64,000 bases of DNA from Pantoea phytobeneficialis (GTDB lineage Bacteria; Pseudomonadota; Gammaproteobacteria; Enterobacterales; Enterobacteriaceae): NCBI RefSeq assembly GCF_009728735.1, contig NZ_CP024636.1:3200155-3264154 (forward strand). Direction: 5' to 3'. Shown here in pieces: positions 11,849 through 19,968 of this stretch (positions within the stretch are counted from its first letter, which is position 1; every line of letters begins with the position of its first letter). Under the pieces are notes generated by a model. It worked only from the letters and a program-made list of their open reading frames with translations, did no database searches and was not told where the DNA came from. Made by a program: the position numbers and the translations under genes.

Positions 11849-13195
11849 GTGATCAAGTTGATATTTTTGCTCACCGGTGCTCAGGTGATCCGCAGACGCT
11901 GGTACTGGCTGGCTTTAGTGGGTTCGGCCTTGCTGATTTTGTCTGCATTAATCCTCTATGACATCAGTAGCGACGGCCTGCTTTCGGTGCCGCTGGATCT
12001 GCTGGCGATATTTTTTATCATCGAAGGTCTGGTGCAGATGACATTCGCGTTTATCCGCGAAATGCGTATTGACGGGCTGACCCTGCTGAAAGCGCTGGGA
12101 TTATGGTTTATCGGTTTTCTGATCCTCAATATTCCCCAGGACAACAATGATGTTTCGGCGGTGCTGTTTGGCATCGCGTTTATGGTCGATGGCCTGTTTC
12201 GTATTGCTGCAGCTGTGGTATTGCGTGGCTGGCGCTGGCGTAAGCAGTGCCTGACCGGGGTTGTCGAGTGGTTTATCAGCATTCTGATCCTCAGCGACTG
12301 GCCGTTTCATCATCACATCGCCGTGCCCTTATGTTTCGCGTTGTTGTTGCTGAGTATCGGCACCACGCTGCTACAAATGGCGCGACAGGCGAATTTGTTG
12401 ACGGATAACAGCACCGTCACCACGCTACCGCTGTTTAAAGTCGGGGGATTGCGACAATGGCACAGCAGCCAATACGTCCATCCGCCATTTCCCCACCGAC
12501 CACCCACTCAGCCATTGAAAGTCTATGTCTGGACCCCATTGGGATCAGGCAGGCTGCGCGAGAGTTACCAGCTAATCAATCGTTATATTGCCGCCGTCGA
12601 TCAACATGGCGTGATATCAACCGGCCATGCGGCGATGGAAGCGGGCGAGGATCTGTATATCAGCCACTATCCGCTGGATGATATTGATCGCGACAGCAGT
12701 AACTTCCGCGCGGTGCTGCGTTCCGGGGAACACAATGATGTAGCCGGACGTTTCCTTGCCTCCCTTACGCTGGAGGTCGCTGACTGGTGCGCCCCTGATA
12801 AACAAATTCTGTTTACCCATTATAATTTCAAGGCATTACATAATTTCTGGCACAGTTACCGCCTGGACAGTACCTACAACCTGACCGCGCGAAACTGTTC
12901 TTCCGCCGTGATTCAGGCATTAGATGTCGCGATTGAGGGCGTCCTCGCCAGAAAACCCTATGCCGGATTGCGATTGTTCAGCGATCCCAACTTTTGGTTA
13001 TTGGGGGTCGTACGCGGCAGGGCGGAGGAGATGACCTGGACGCCTGGCCTGGTGCTGGATTATGTCCGGTTGCTGCACCGTGTCATTGAGCCACAGCCCA
13101 GCTCGCTCTGGCCGGTTCGTTTGTGGCGTAGCCTGTGCTTACGCCATGCGTTATGGCAGCAAAAACGGACGCCATCGCGCAGTGTGATCAAATGA
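11849..13195 (+). CDS. HdeD-like membrane protein fused to a putative permuted papain-like domain
   Basis: 448 residues from a GTG start after GAGG. Residues about 18-185 form six hydrophobic helices with the HdeD (DUF308) pattern, including repeated LAIFFIIEGLVQM- and FGIAFMVDGLFRIA-type segments. A Pro/His-rich linker (about 207-222) leads to a soluble C-terminal half. That half has STGHAAM (His260), YISHYP and, 90 residues later, YNLTARNCSSAV (Cys350). His before Cys in such motifs is the arrangement of permuted NlpC/P60-type papain folds. HdeD in E. coli is an acid-stress membrane protein, but the fused domain's role is unknown. The stop overlaps the next gene by ATGA, suggesting co-function. 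Confidence 0.7.
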   Translation: MIKLIFLLTGAQVIRRRWYWLALVGSALLILSALILYDISSDGLLSVPLDLLAIFFIIEGLVQMTFAFIREMRIDGLTLLKALGLWFIGFLILNIPQDNNDVSAVLFGIAFMVDGLFRIAAAVVLRGWRWRKQCLTGVVEWFISILILSDWPFHHHIAVPLCFALLLLSIGTTLLQMARQANLLTDNSTVTTLPLFKVGGLRQWHSSQYVHPPFPHRPPTQPLKVYVWTPLGSGRLRESYQLINRYIAAVDQHGVISTGHAAMEAGEDLYISHYPLDDIDRDSSNFRAVLRSGEHNDVAGRFLASLTLEVADWCAPDKQILFTHYNFKALHNFWHSYRLDSTYNLTARNCSSAVIQALDVAIEGVLARKPYAGLRLFSDPNFWLLGVVRGRAEEMTWTPGLVLDYVRLLHRVIEPQPSSLWPVRLWRSLCLRHALWQQKRTPSRSVIK

Positions 13196-14304
13196 CGCGA
13201 AACAGCGTAATGATCCTTGTCGCGATCACTATCTTTGGTCTGACTTATGGTTTAAGCGCACCACTGATTGCACTCAGGCTCTCGGCGGCTGGCTATAGTG
13301 AAACGCTGATTGGCATCAATGCGGCGATGCATGCGGCAGGTGTGCTGATTATCGCCCCTGCCTTGCCAGCACTTTGCCGCCGTTTTTCGCCACAAGCATT
13401 GCTGATCACCGCACTGCTGGCCTCAATGCTGCTGTTAATCTTTTTTCCTTTGTTACCCATTGCCAGCAGCTTCTTGTTGCGGTTGCTGCTCGGTATGGCT
13501 TCCGAAGTGATTCTGGTGGTCACGGAAACCTGGCTCAATCAACAATGCGTGGAAAGCAATCGCGCGAAGATGCTGGCAACCTACACCGCGATGTTATCGG
13601 CAGGGTTTGCGCTTGGTCCTTTTATCTTGACCTTGCAGGGCAGCGGGGATGGCGCGTTTATTACCGGGGCCGCCTTGTCTGCCATTGCCGCGCTGGCGCT
13701 GCTCGGCAGCGGTAAACTGCGTTTCAGTGCGGAACAGGGGGGGGCACGGAGTTTCTCACGCTGGTTGCGATTGTTACCTCTGGCACTGTCGGCGACCATC
13801 CTCAACGCGGCTCTGGAAGCGGCTGGTATGAATCTGCTGGCACTTTACGCCATCAATCTTGGCTGGTCTGAAGCGCAGGCGACATCCTTAATCACCATTT
13901 TACTGGTCGGTGCGATCCTGTTGCAGTTGCCGATCGGTTGGCTGGCCGATCGTATGGATCGCCATCATCTGATTGTCTGGCTGGCTGCGTTGTCGACCCT
14001 GGGGGCGCTTGCCTGGCCGCTGGCGTTGCAATCGTTGTGGCTGGCGCGTTTGCTGTTGTTCTGCTGGGGCGGGGTATTTGTCGGCATTTATACAGTGATC
14101 ATCACGCTGGTGGGGCAGCGCTTTCAGGGTTCGGAACTGGCGGCAGCCTATGCGGTGCTGTCGGTGGCGTGGGGTATTGGCGCCTTTGTTGGCCCGGCAT
14201 TGGGGGGATTAGCGATGTCACTCACGCTGCATGGCCTGCCGTGGATGGCGGCGCTATTGTGCGCCTTCTTTACCGGTTTCGCCTTACAACAACGACGATG
14301 TTGA
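13192..14304 (+). CDS. MFS transporter, YcaD-like
   Basis: 370 residues with twelve hydrophobic helices arranged as two six-helix halves. The inter-helix motif GWLADRMDRHHLIVW near residue 255 is the MFS loop signature of the C-terminal half. Overall spacing resembles the YcaD family of MFS proteins, whose substrates are unknown. The start is placed at ATG 13192, which overlaps the upstream HdeD-like gene's stop (ATGA). An upstream in-frame ATG at 13135 would lie inside that gene. Translational coupling suggests a two-gene unit with the HdeD-like protein. Confidence 0.8.
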   Translation: MTRNSVMILVAITIFGLTYGLSAPLIALRLSAAGYSETLIGINAAMHAAGVLIIAPALPALCRRFSPQALLITALLASMLLLIFFPLLPIASSFLLRLLLGMASEVILVVTETWLNQQCVESNRAKMLATYTAMLSAGFALGPFILTLQGSGDGAFITGAALSAIAALALLGSGKLRFSAEQGGARSFSRWLRLLPLALSATILNAALEAAGMNLLALYAINLGWSEAQATSLITILLVGAILLQLPIGWLADRMDRHHLIVWLAALSTLGALAWPLALQSLWLARLLLFCWGGVFVGIYTVIITLVGQRFQGSELAAAYAVLSVAWGIGAFVGPALGGLAMSLTLHGLPWMAALLCAFFTGFALQQRRC

Positions 14305-14329
14305 TTTATTTTTCGGCTTCATAAAACCT

Positions 14330-14351
14330 GCGCGATAAATCGCGCCGCTAC
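14330..14351 (-). repeat. REP-like intergenic element, copy 1
   Basis: A full copy of the window's recurring element (plus-strand orientation of the core is GTAGCGGCGCGATTTATCGC; this copy is reversed). It ends immediately before the elaA ribosome-binding site. Together with the copy at 14821 it brackets elaA in inverted orientation. Confidence 0.8.
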
Positions 14352-14365
14352 GGAAGGAAATGATC

Positions 14366-14824
14366 ATGGATATTAACTGGCTGGATATTCATCACCGCGA
14401 TTTAACGGTGCCACAACTTTATGCGTTGCTGGCGTTGCGCAGTGAAGTCTTTGTAGTGGAACAAAATTGTCCCTATCTCGATGTCGATGGACAGGATCTG
14501 GTAGCGGAAAATCGCCATCTGCTGGGCATGCTGGGTGACGAATTGGTGGCGTATGCACGTATTTTATCGCCTACTGATGCGCAAAGTCCGGTGAAGATTG
14601 GGCGGGTGATTGTTTCCAGTCGCGCCAGGGGAATCAATCTCGGCAATCGCTTGATGACGCAGGCTTTGCAGAGCTGCCAGCAGCACTGGCCGCAGCATTC
14701 GCCGTTCCTCTCAGCGCAGGCGCATCTGCAATCGTTCTATGCCGGGCATGGCTTTGTGGCGGTGAGTGATATCTATCTCGAAGACGATATCCCGCATATT
14801 GATATGTCGCGCACAACTTCGTAG
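14366..14824 (+). CDS. elaA: GNAT family N-acetyltransferase ElaA
   Basis: A small acetyltransferase of the GNAT fold; its physiological substrate is not established. Diagnostic ElaA segments are RSEVFVVEQNCPYLDVDGQD (about residues 27-46), DELVAYARIL, and IGRVIVSSRARGINLGNRLM, which contains the acetyl-CoA pyrophosphate-binding loop. ATG 14366 (MDINWLD, 152 residues) is preferred over ATG 14360 because the GGAAGG site at 14352-14357 is then eight bases away. The stop codon TAG lies inside a REP-like element. Confidence 0.94.
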   Translation: MDINWLDIHHRDLTVPQLYALLALRSEVFVVEQNCPYLDVDGQDLVAENRHLLGMLGDELVAYARILSPTDAQSPVKIGRVIVSSRARGINLGNRLMTQALQSCQQHWPQHSPFLSAQAHLQSFYAGHGFVAVSDIYLEDDIPHIDMSRTTS

Positions 14825-14835
14825 CGGCGCGATTT
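14821..14835 (+). repeat. REP-like element, truncated copy 2 overlapping the elaA stop
   Basis: GTAGCGGCGCGATTT matches the first 15 bases of the recurring element. The elaA stop codon TAG (14822-14824) is part of it. Confidence 0.7.
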
Positions 14836-14874
14836 CCAAAAAATAATGGCGAGGTTCTCACCTCGCCATGTTTA

Positions 14875-16533
14875 TCAGCCCGGCGTCATCTGCCGATCGT
14901 CAACGTATTTACGCTGGTCCGGCGCTGGCGGGAAGTATTGATACAACCAGGTTTCGCTCAGTGTCTCGTCTTTGGTACGCAGGAACAGACGCATATCCAC
15001 CGGCTTGGTGGAATCGCTGTTCGGGTACCAGTCAAACAGGATGCGGTAGCCATCGATCGGCTCCACATACAAAATCTCGACCTGCTTGATGGTGCCCGCT
15101 GACACGGTAATCACCGGTTCGATCCCCTTCGGTGCAGCGGCTTTGAGATCGCCCCCGACGAAATCGATGGCAAAGCGACGGCTCCACTGCTCCGGGAAGT
15201 GCTCGCCTGGCGCCCAACCTTCCGGGAAACCGCCAATGCCGGTACGGGTGGCATCCACACGCGCCAGACCGCTGCGTACCGGTGGCAGGCCGCTCCAGTA
15301 AAGTTTGTACTGGAAGTTGAACTCGCTACCGGCTTTCACCGGTTTTTCCGGTTGCCAGAAGCACACCACGTTATCCAGCGTTTCGCCGGTGGTGGGGATT
15401 TCCATCAGGTTGATGGCCCCTTTGCCCCATTTGCCAATCGGCTCAACCCACAGGCTTGGACGTTTGTCGTACCAGCCAATCACATCCTGATAATCCTTAA
15501 AGTCGTGATTGAGCTGCAACAGACCAAAACCGCGCGGGTTCTCATCCTGATAAGCGTTGAACTGCAAACGCTGCGGGTTGTTCAGCGGGCGGGCAATCCA
15601 TTCACCGTTGCCGGTCCACATTGCCAGACGGTCAGAGTCGTGGATTTGCGGGTGGTAGGTGTTGCACATGCGGCGTTCGTTGGTGCCACAGCTAAACATA
15701 CTGGTCATCGGCGCGATACCCAACTGACGGATATCATTGCGGGCAAACAGGTGGTTTTCCACCTCCATCACCACGCGTTTGGCTTCGCAGTGGATGGTGA
15801 ATTTATACGCACCGGTCACGCTGGCACCGTCCAGCAGGGCATACACCACAAAGGTGGTGTCTTCGGCTTTCGGGGTTTCAAACCAGAAGGCGGTGAAATC
15901 CGGGAATTCTTCATGACCGTTGCTGAAGGTGTTCACCGCTACGCCACGGGCGGACAGACCGTACTGGTAGGTTTCATCCACGGCGCGGAAGTAGCTGGCA
16001 CCGAGGAAAGAGACGATGTCGCGGCGCGCCAGTTCCGGTTTCTTAAAGGCGCGGAAACCGGCAAAGCCGAGATCGGTTTTGCCAACCAGTTGTTTGGTAT
16101 CAACGTTGGCGTCGTTGTAGTTAAACAACTCCGGGCGGAAGTGGATTTCACGCGCTTCACGGCTGGCGGCATCCACGGAGAACATCTGGATACGGCGTTT
16201 AAAACCCATACCAACATGGAAGAATTGTACATCCAGTTCGCGGTTGGGGATGTTGTTCCACAGCGAATGGTTGGCGTCATACTGAATGGCGTTATAGGCC
16301 TGTGGCGTCAGATTGGCCAGGGTGTCCGGTAGCGGGCCTGGCGCGCCGCCCCAGGGTTGCTTCGCCAGTGCGGCAGCTTTCTTTTTCAGTACATCGAAAT
16401 CGAAGCGAACCGCAGTACCGTCGGCAATGCCATCTGCGGCCCAGGCGGACTGTGCAAACAGCGTGGACAGACCCGTCATACCACTCAGGGCAGAGAGGGC
16501 CATGGACGCTTTCATAAACTTTCTACGATTCAT
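14875..16533 (-). CDS. opgD: Glucan biosynthesis protein D (periplasmic, Tat-exported)
   Basis: A 552-residue OpgG/OpgD family protein that shapes the backbone of periplasmic osmoregulated glucans. The N-terminus [18 protein letters not shown] is a twin-arginine signal ending near AWAADG, typical of OpgD and unlike Sec-exported OpgG. Family segments include [27 protein letters not shown] and [20 protein letters not shown]. Length agrees with E. coli OpgD (551). It stands alone on the minus strand between elaA and elaB, so it is probably transcribed from the 285-base region to its right. Confidence 0.96.
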   Translation of the reverse strand: MNRRKFMKASMALSALSGMTGLSTLFAQSAWAADGIADGTAVRFDFDVLKKKAAALAKQPWGGAPGPLPDTLANLTPQAYNAIQYDANHSLWNNIPNRELDVQFFHVGMGFKRRIQMFSVDAASREAREIHFRPELFNYNDANVDTKQLVGKTDLGFAGFRAFKKPELARRDIVSFLGASYFRAVDETYQYGLSARGVAVNTFSNGHEEFPDFTAFWFETPKAEDTTFVVYALLDGASVTGAYKFTIHCEAKRVVMEVENHLFARNDIRQLGIAPMTSMFSCGTNERRMCNTYHPQIHDSDRLAMWTGNGEWIARPLNNPQRLQFNAYQDENPRGFGLLQLNHDFKDYQDVIGWYDKRPSLWVEPIGKWGKGAINLMEIPTTGETLDNVVCFWQPEKPVKAGSEFNFQYKLYWSGLPPVRSGLARVDATRTGIGGFPEGWAPGEHFPEQWSRRFAIDFVGGDLKAAAPKGIEPVITVSAGTIKQVEILYVEPIDGYRILFDWYPNSDSTKPVDMRLFLRTKDETLSETWLYQYFPPAPDQRKYVDDRQMTPG

Positions 16534-16818
16534 GCCAGAAATCTAATCCTTAGCTGCTCGGGTTTAAGGTGACTGCCGTGCATCATGCACGCATTTCAGA
16601 CCTGATAGCGTCAGGCTACAGGGGGTTACGACAGTCGCCGAATGAAAAAATTCAGTCCGAAGAAATTTATCAGATAAATCATAGAAGCGAAGCAGATTTC
16701 ATATCTTTACCCTTTGCCGACGAAACTCGGGCGATTCCTGGCCGTTGCTTGCCCCGAACGGGCGTTTAGTGACTATAGTTAACCGACAGGTAAGTTAAAT
16801 ACATGGAGGAACTACGTA
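16534..16818. promoter_or_regulatory. Divergent intergenic region between opgD and elaB
   Basis: 285 bases without a convincing gene; it must hold the promoters of opgD (leftward) and elaB (rightward). For elaB, TGACTATAGTTAACC at about 16771-16785 contains a CTATAGT -10-like element of the kind used by stationary-phase sigma factor, with GGAGGA as ribosome-binding site just before the start. No clear operator palindrome was seen. Confidence 0.45.
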
Positions 16819-17127
16819 ATGTCATCCACCGATCAATTTGAAACCCGTCTTGATGATGATTTGGCTTTGCTGACCGAAACGCTGGAAGAGGTGCTGCGTT
16901 CGTCCGGCGATCCGGCCGATCAAAAATATATCGAACTGAAAAGCAAAGCGGAGCAGGCGCTGGAAGAGGTGAAGTCTCGCGTCAGCCAGGCGTCCGACAG
17001 TTACTACTATCGGGCAAAAAAAGCTGCTTACCGTGCCGATGAGTATGTGCACGACAAACCCTGGCAGGGCATTGGTATTGGTGCCGCCGCCGGTCTGTTC
17101 TTAGGATTGCTGCTGGCCCGCCGCTAA
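16819..17127 (+). CDS. elaB: ElaB/YqjD family inner-membrane ribosome-associated protein
   Basis: A 102-residue DUF883 protein: a charged, coiled-coil-forming N-terminal domain (about residues 8-70) and one C-terminal membrane helix in a glycine-rich segment (GIGIGAAAGLFLGLLLARR). Proteins of this family tail-anchor in the inner membrane and, for YqjD and ElaB, bind ribosomes in stationary phase. The VHDKPWQGIGIGAAAG boundary motif is typical. A GGAGGA site precedes the ATG. Confidence 0.93.
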   Translation: MSSTDQFETRLDDDLALLTETLEEVLRSSGDPADQKYIELKSKAEQALEEVKSRVSQASDSYYYRAKKAAYRADEYVHDKPWQGIGIGAAAGLFLGLLLARR

Positions 17128-17134
17128 TCATTAT

Positions 17135-17157
17135 CGGGCGCGTACCCATCGCGCCCG
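17135..17157 (+). other. GC-rich hairpin after elaB
   Basis: CGGGCGCG and CGCGCCCG form a perfect 8-bp stem eight bases after the elaB stop. The following tract is TCCTCCCCC rather than a T-run, so it is at best a weak terminator or a 3' end protector. Confidence 0.5.
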
Positions 17158-17252
17158 TCCTCCCCCTGAAATACCCCAAACCGCATCGACAGCGATTGTG
17201 TTTCTCTCTCCCGCTTTCTACATTAAACCGACAGGGATAAAGGAGAATAAAC

Positions 17253-18449
17253 GTGATACGAGTTGAAATGCTCTCGACGGGCGATGAAGTGTTACACGGG
17301 CAGATTGTCGATACCAACGCCGCCTGGCTGGCTGATGTGTTATTCCAGCATGGCTTACCCATGACCAGCCGCAGCACAGTAGGCGATGCACTGCCATCAC
17401 TGGTGGAGGCGCTACAAAGCCGCAGCCAGGTTGCTGATGTGCTGATTGTGAATGGTGGCCTCGGCCCGACCAGTGATGATCTCAGCGCGCTGGCGGCAGC
17501 AACCGCCAGCAACAGTCATTTGGTGCTGCATCAGGAGTGGCTGGAAAAGATGGAGGCCTGGTTTGCCGGTCGTGGGCGAGTCATGGCTCCGAGCAACCGT
17601 AAACAGGCGGAGATCCCCGCCAATGCGGAATTGATCGATAACCCGGTGGGTACCGCTTGTGGTTTCGCGCTGCAACTCAATCGCTGCTGGATATTCTTCA
17701 CCCCGGGTGTACCTTCCGAGTTTAAGGTGATGGTGGAGCAGGAGATCCTGCCGCGTCTGAAAGCGCGTTTCGACCTACCCGAACCGCCTCTGTGCCTGCG
17801 TCTCACCACTTTCGGGCGCGGAGAAAGTGATATAGCGGCGGAACTGGAGCCGCTAGCCCTGCCGGAAGGCGTGGTGATGGGGTATCGCTCCTCAATGCCA
17901 ATTATTGAAATTAAACTGACCGGCCCGGCCAGCCAGCGGGTGGCGATGGAACAGGTGTGGCAGCAGGTCAAACTGCTGCTGGCGGAATGCACCATTTTTG
18001 AAGGCACAGAAGGATTACCGGCGTGGCTGGCGCAACAACTGGCGGCGCGTGAATTGACGTTGGCCGTGAGTGAATCCTATACCGCCGGATTGCTGCAATG
18101 GCAACTGGCATCAGCCGAGGTGCCGTTGCGTGCCGGTAATGTGTTGCCGGAACAGACGGAAAGCCTGGAGCAGCAGGTGCAGCGTCTGCGTGAGTTCGCG
18201 GCTCAGCAGCAGGCTGAGGTTGGGCTGGCGGTCGGCACGCTACGCGAAGGAGAGGTGGCGATTTCATTGCACACCCCGGAGGCGAGCTGGGGCCAACTGG
18301 TGAAGTTCAACCACGGGCGCCATAACCGCGAGATCCGCCAGAAAGTGGTGGCGATGATGGCTATGAATATGCTGCGCCGCTGGTTGCATGGCAGCGAAGT
18401 CAGCACCGGACACGGCTGGATTGATGTGCTGGAAACGGTGAGGCTCTAG
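17253..18449 (+). CDS. yfaY: CinA-like protein YfaY
   Basis: 398 residues, GTG start after AAGGAG. The N-terminal molybdopterin-binding (MoaB/CinA) domain is clear: EMLSTGDEVLHGQIVDTNAA (about residues 4-23), VNGGLGPTSDDLSALA and FFTPGVPSEFKVM. The C-terminal CinA-type region is poorly conserved; in related E. coli proteins this half is an NMN deamidase, but YfaY itself is regarded as lacking that activity, so no enzyme function is claimed. E. coli YfaY is about 400 residues. It converges on yfaE across a pair of REP-like elements. Confidence 0.93.
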   Translation: MIRVEMLSTGDEVLHGQIVDTNAAWLADVLFQHGLPMTSRSTVGDALPSLVEALQSRSQVADVLIVNGGLGPTSDDLSALAAATASNSHLVLHQEWLEKMEAWFAGRGRVMAPSNRKQAEIPANAELIDNPVGTACGFALQLNRCWIFFTPGVPSEFKVMVEQEILPRLKARFDLPEPPLCLRLTTFGRGESDIAAELEPLALPEGVVMGYRSSMPIIEIKLTGPASQRVAMEQVWQQVKLLLAECTIFEGTEGLPAWLAQQLAARELTLAVSESYTAGLLQWQLASAEVPLRAGNVLPEQTESLEQQVQRLREFAAQQQAEVGLAVGTLREGEVAISLHTPEASWGQLVKFNHGRHNREIRQKVVAMMAMNMLRRWLHGSEVSTGHGWIDVLETVRL

Positions 18450-18466
18450 CCAAAACAGGCTCGGTT

Positions 18467-18536
18467 GTAGCGGTGCGATTTATCGCGCGGCTTTTTCCGT
18501 CAGGCGCACGGATTGCGCGATAAAGCGCGTCGCTAC
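18467..18536. repeat. Inverted pair of REP-like elements, copies 3 and 4
   Basis: One copy (18467-18488, plus orientation, core variant GTAGCGGTGCGATTTATCGC) and one reversed copy (18515-18536) face each other across 26 bases. They lie between the convergent genes yfaY and yfaE. The arms could form a long hairpin in either transcript. The right-hand copy provides the yfaE stop codon (TAG at 18533-18535 on the minus strand). Confidence 0.82.
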
Positions 18537-18793
18537 AACTCAATCTCAATCTCGCCGTTGGCTTTACAGCAGCAGGGCAGAAACTCGCCCTGCTGAATAA
18601 AAGCCAGCGGTGTCTCGGCGTACTGCACTTCACCTTTCAGCAAACGCATACGGCAAGAACCGCAATAGCCTTCACGACACTGATACTCGACGCAGACATT
18701 ATGCGCTTCGAGGGTTGCCAGCAGATTAGGATGATCTTCTGCGCACTCCAGTCGGGTGCCAGAGCTACGCAGAATAACAACGGAACGGCTCAT
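18533..18793 (-). CDS. yfaE: 2Fe-2S ferredoxin YfaE
   Basis: An 86-residue plant-type ferredoxin. The cluster ligands are CREGYCGSC (about residues 39-47) and the later Cys in LPCCCKANG. In E. coli YfaE maintains the diferric-tyrosyl radical cofactor of the class Ia ribonucleotide reductase small subunit, and here it directly follows nrdB with only two bases between, as expected for an nrdA-nrdB-yfaE operon. The last codon before the stop joins a REP-like element that supplies the TAG. Confidence 0.95.
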   Translation of the reverse strand: MSRSVVILRSSGTRLECAEDHPNLLATLEAHNVCVEYQCREGYCGSCRMRLLKGEVQYAETPLAFIQQGEFLPCCCKANGEIEIEL

Positions 18794-18795
18794 AC

Positions 18796-19926
18796 TTAGA
18801 GTTGGAAGTCGTTAAAGTCGTCTTCGCCCACTTCCGAGTCAATCTGGCCGACCAGATAGGAACTGACTTCAACTTCCTGCGGTGCCACCTGCACGTTGTC
18901 AGACACCAGCCAGCTGTTGATCCACGGAATCGGGTTCGAACGGGTCTGGAATGGCAGGTCAAGACCGACCGCCTGCATACGGATGTTGGTGATGTACTCG
19001 ATGTACTGGCACAGAATGTCTTTGTTCAGGCCAATCATTGAACCGCCGCTGAACAGATATTCTGCCCACTCTTTTTCCTGTTCGGCTGCTTTCTTGAACA
19101 GGTCATAGCATTCGTCACGGCATTCGGCCGCAATCTCTTTCATCTCCGGATCATCTTCGCCAGTACGCATCAGGTTCAGCATATGCTGGGTGCCGGTCAG
19201 GTGCAGCGCTTCGTCACGGGCGATCAGACGGATGATTTTGGCGTTACCTTCCATCAGCTCACGCTCGGCAAAGGCAAACGAGCAGGCGAAGCTGACGTAG
19301 AAGCGAATCGCTTCCAGCGCGTTGACGCTCATCAGGCAGATGTAGAGTTGTTTCTTCAGCGAACGCAGGTCCACGGTCACGGTTTTACCCGCGACCTGAT
19401 GGGTGCCTTCACCCAGCAGATGCCAGTAGTTGGTCATCTCAATCAGATCGTCGTAATACTTGGAGATATCCTGCGCACGGGCAAGGATCTGCTCGTTAGT
19501 GACGATATCGTCAAACACCAGCGCCGGATCGTTAACGATATTGCGGATGATGTGGGTATAGGAACGTGAGTGGATGGTTTCAGAGAACGCCCAGGTTTCC
19601 ACCCAGGTTTCCAGCTCCGGGATGGAGATCAGCGGCAGCAGCGCCACGTTCGGGCTACGACCCTGGATCGAGTCCAGCAGCGTCTGATATTTCAGGTTGC
19701 TGATAAAAATGTGTTTTTCGTGATCCGGCAGCGCCTGATAGTCGATGCGATCGCGCGACACGTCCACTTCTTCCGGACGCCAGAAGAAGGAGAGCTGCTT
19801 CTCAATCAGCTTTTCAAAGATGTCATATTTCTGCTGATCGAAACGGGCAACGTTAACCGACTGACCGAAAAACATCGGCTCTTTCAGTTGGTCATTCTTG
19901 GTTTGTGAGAATGTGGTGTAAGCCAT
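18796..19926 (-). CDS. nrdB: Class Ia ribonucleotide reductase, beta subunit
   Basis: 376 residues from the ATG giving [12 protein letters not shown], the same start and length as E. coli NrdB; an upstream ATG at 19938 adds only four residues. The subunit houses the diiron centre and tyrosyl radical. Visible ligand segments are [18 protein letters not shown] (Glu and His of the diiron site plus the radical-Tyr region) and [25 protein letters not shown] (Glu, Glu, His). The C-terminal tail [12 protein letters not shown] mediates binding to NrdA. It lies between nrdA and yfaE on the minus strand. Confidence 0.98.
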   Translation of the reverse strand: MAYTTFSQTKNDQLKEPMFFGQSVNVARFDQQKYDIFEKLIEKQLSFFWRPEEVDVSRDRIDYQALPDHEKHIFISNLKYQTLLDSIQGRSPNVALLPLISIPELETWVETWAFSETIHSRSYTHIIRNIVNDPALVFDDIVTNEQILARAQDISKYYDDLIEMTNYWHLLGEGTHQVAGKTVTVDLRSLKKQLYICLMSVNALEAIRFYVSFACSFAFAERELMEGNAKIIRLIARDEALHLTGTQHMLNLMRTGEDDPEMKEIAAECRDECYDLFKKAAEQEKEWAEYLFSGGSMIGLNKDILCQYIEYITNIRMQAVGLDLPFQTRSNPIPWINSWLVSDNVQVAPQEVEVSSYLVGQIDSEVGEDDFNDFQL

Positions 19927-19968
19927 AGGGATGTCCAAATGTGGGCGGAGCCGCAGCTCCGCCTCTGA

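Noticed and set aside
15199..16332. A 377-codon open frame antisense to opgD
   Set aside because: Fully contained in opgD on the other strand, with no ribosome-binding site or family resemblance.
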